Positions 23,334 through 24,891 of a stretch of 24,891 bases of DNA are shown here, piece by piece (the stretch's first letter is position 1; each line of letters opens with the position of its first letter). Both the position numbers and the translations under genes were made by a program. A model generated the notes under the pieces. The model was given only the letters and a program-made list of their open reading frames with translations. It was not told where the DNA came from and ran no database searches. The stretch is from contig CAYTSW010000029.1 of the NCBI GenBank assembly GCA_964440605.1, forward strand, positions 1 to 24,891, in the 5' to 3' direction. This stretch comes from CAYTSW01 sp964440605 (lineage in GTDB: Bacteria; Planctomycetota; Phycisphaerae; Phycisphaerales; UBA1924).

Positions 23334-24101
23334 GTGATCGATCGTTTTAGAAATATCGCGACCGGTGCCGCCGAGTTGTTGCATGTCGAAGCCGACATGC
23401 TTCTGACCGCGGCCCGCCGTTCGCTCGTCTGGCTCACGGTGCTGCTCGCGGGCGGTTTCGTCATCGGGCTTGGCATTCTCGGTCTGCTCGTCGCCCTTAC
23501 CTGGGTGATCGCGCTCGAGATCGGCGTTCTGGCGGCCATTGCCATCGTCAGCGCCGGCCTGCTCGCGCTCGGTCTCGCCGCGTGCGTCGCGGCACGCCGC
23601 ACGCTCGCGCGAGCCAGTCGCCGCGCCACCATGCCACAACCGCTGCTCAACCGTCGCAAGGAGGCTCACAAACTCATGGCAGGTCAAGACACTCATCCGT
23701 CCGATGCCCCCGGGCGTCATCAGCAGGAATCAGGTCAGGATCACGATCTCAAAGATCAGATCGGACACTTCATCGGCAAGAATCCCGCCCTCGCCGCCGC
23801 GGGAGCGTTTACCGCGCTCGCGCTCTTCGGCCCGGCCCGGACCTTCCGACTCGCCGGGCGAGCCATGATGATCGGTGGCATCGTCGCGGGCGCGATGCGC
23901 GGTGCCAGAGAGCAGCGTCCCGGCGAGCGGGCTCCTGACGCGGATGAGCCGCGCGAGCCTGCCGGCGAGAGGCCTTCAAGTGCGCCGACTCCAACGAGCC
24001 AGGCACCGCCCTATCAGCGCGAAGCCCCCCACGGCGATCCTTTGGTGAGCAACAACGGCCCTCGCCGCGACTGGCCCGCCGACCGGGTGTCGCGCAACTG
24101 A
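23334..24101 (+). CDS. YqjE/holin-superfamily-like membrane protein with a second C-terminal module
   Basis: This is a 255-residue protein in two parts. Residues 1-114 hold two adjacent membrane segments (WLTVLLAGGFVIGLGILGLL and VIALEIGVLAAIAIVSAGLL) with basic ends, as in phage holin superfamily III/YqjE-like proteins. Residues 115-255 start with a Met, contain GHFIGKNPALAAAGAFTALA and GRAMMIGGIVAGAMRG, and end in a long Pro/Glu/Ala-rich polar tail. GTG at 23334, eight bases after the DUF883 stop, is the most reasonable start; the frame is open further upstream inside the DUF883 gene. An in-frame ATG at 23676 has its own strong Shine-Dalgarno, so a separate 141-residue product is possible. 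The gene converges on the CoA-transferase gene. Confidence 0.75.
   Translation: MIDRFRNIATGAAELLHVEADMLLTAARRSLVWLTVLLAGGFVIGLGILGLLVALTWVIALEIGVLAAIAIVSAGLLALGLAACVAARRTLARASRRATMPQPLLNRRKEAHKLMAGQDTHPSDAPGRHQQESGQDHDLKDQIGHFIGKNPALAAAGAFTALALFGPARTFRLAGRAMMIGGIVAGAMRGAREQRPGERAPDADEPREPAGERPSSAPTPTSQAPPYQREAPHGDPLVSNNGPRRDWPADRVSRN
23658..23678 (+). promoter_or_regulatory. Internal ribosome binding site and in-frame ATG
   Basis: AAGGAGG (23658-23664) lies 11 bases before an ATG (23676-23678) that is in frame with the gene starting at 23334. It falls exactly between the YqjE-like part and the C-terminal module. It may produce a second, shorter protein, or it may be the relic of two once separate genes. 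Confidence 0.5.
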
Positions 24102-24149
24102 CCGCAACTCTCACGTCTGCGTGCTCATCGTGCAGCGGACGCCGCGCGT

Positions 24150-24872
24150 TCAGCCTCGCGTCGTCCGCTGTTCGATGCGCTTTTCGGGCTTCGTCTTCAC
24201 CACGCCGTCGACATAGCAGCCGGGCGTGTGCACGAAGTCCGGATCGAACTCGCCGACGGGCACGATCTCTTCGACTTCCGCGAGCGTGATCGTCGCGGCG
24301 GTCGCCATCATCGGGTTGAAGTTGCGCGCGGTCATCCGATAGATCAGGTTGCCCGCTTCGTCGGCCTTCCACGCCTTGACCAGCGCGAGGTCGGCCCACA
24401 GACCGGTCTCCTCGATGTACGTCCGTGTCTCGCCCTTGAACGTCACCTCGCGGTGCGGCTTGCCCTCGGCGACCTGCGTCCCCACGCCCGTCGCCGTCAG
24501 GAACGCCGGGATGCCCGCCCCGCCCGCGCGGCATCGCTCGGCGAGCGTGCCCTGCGGGTTGAACTCGACTTCCAAATCCCCATCGAGGAACTGCTTCTCG
24601 AAGACCGCGTTCTCGCCCACGTAGCTGGAAATCATCTTCTTGATCTGCCGCGTCTGCAGCAGCAGGCCGAGCCCGAAGTCGTCCACGCCCGCGTTGTTCG
24701 AGACGCAGGTGAGCCCCGTCGCGCCCGAGTCGCGCAGCGCGGCGATGAGGTGCTCGGGGATGCCGCAGAGCCCGAAACCTCCGACCATCACCACAGCGTC
24801 GTCCTTCACCGCGCCGTGTTCCTTGGCGAAGGCGAGCGCGGCGGCGGGGGTGTCGATCGTCTTGCTCTTCAT
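24150..24872 (-). CDS. scoA: 3-oxoacid CoA-transferase, alpha subunit
   Basis: This 240-residue protein is the alpha subunit of a two-subunit CoA-transferase, which moves CoA from succinyl-CoA (or acetyl-CoA) to a 3-oxoacid. Family motifs are GGFGLCGIPE (31-40), CVSNNAG, ISSYVGENAVFEKQFLDGDL, EFNPQGTLAERCRAGGAGIP and ARNFNPMMATAA. The catalytic glutamate belongs to the beta subunit, which is not in this window. The ATG at 24872 gives the usual N-terminus; a GTG at 24890 would add six residues. The gene ends 48 bases from the convergent YqjE-like gene, so a beta subunit cannot directly follow it. It must lie upstream beyond the window or elsewhere. The symbol could equally be atoD. Confidence 0.88.
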   Translation of the reverse strand: MKSKTIDTPAAALAFAKEHGAVKDDAVVMVGGFGLCGIPEHLIAALRDSGATGLTCVSNNAGVDDFGLGLLLQTRQIKKMISSYVGENAVFEKQFLDGDLEVEFNPQGTLAERCRAGGAGIPAFLTATGVGTQVAEGKPHREVTFKGETRTYIEETGLWADLALVKAWKADEAGNLIYRMTARNFNPMMATAATITLAEVEEIVPVGEFDPDFVHTPGCYVDGVVKTKPEKRIEQRTTRG

Positions 24873-24891
24873 GCGCGCAGAATAGCACACC

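Overview
The window is GC-rich, densely packed bacterial chromosome. Two class III prepilin-like proteins with a near-identical 'GFTLIELLVVVSIIALLISILLP' type N-terminus split across the evidence below, a GldA/GldF/GldG plus DUF4340 cassette, split glycine dehydrogenase genes and the overall gene style suggest a planctomycete, most likely of the Phycisphaerae. That placement rests on gene style only; there is no rRNA or other marker in the window.

Layout. 54-5238 (+) is a four-gene cassette for an ABC-2 transporter of the gliding/Gld type: ATPase, permease, GldG-like auxiliary protein and DUF4340 protein. The first three genes overlap by ATGA. The third carries a run of 14 C just after its start codon. 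5247-7792 (-) holds a divergent, enlarged RNase HII-like protein, translationally coupled (GTGA) to ribD, and a small unknown ORF. 7855-10892 (-) is a tandemly duplicated two-gene module, each made of a prepilin-like protein followed by a small single-span membrane protein, and it closes with a strong intrinsic terminator. tRNA-Leu(CAG) follows at 11073-11158 (-), then D-lactate dehydrogenase ldhA (+). A REP-like double palindrome lies in the convergent gap before gcvPB and gcvPA (-).

The right part has a secreted M28 aminopeptidase with PA and PDZ domains (+); a coupled pair (-) of a cysteine-rich exported protein of unknown function and a membrane-anchored helical-repeat protein; a 426-base gap; a TIM-barrel sugar isomerase-like protein lacking expected metal-site histidines and queG (+); a DUF883/YqjD-like and YqjE-like envelope pair (+), the second with an internal in-frame start preceded by a perfect Shine-Dalgarno; and a CoA-transferase alpha subunit (-) at the right edge.

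Most genes are housekeeping or conserved envelope functions. The parts that look least described are the duplicated prepilin/small-protein module, the coupled cysteine-rich/helical-repeat pair, the GYG-type RNase HII-like protein and the poly-C tract in the gldG-like gene. I saw no CRISPR array, insertion sequence, integrase or phage genes.
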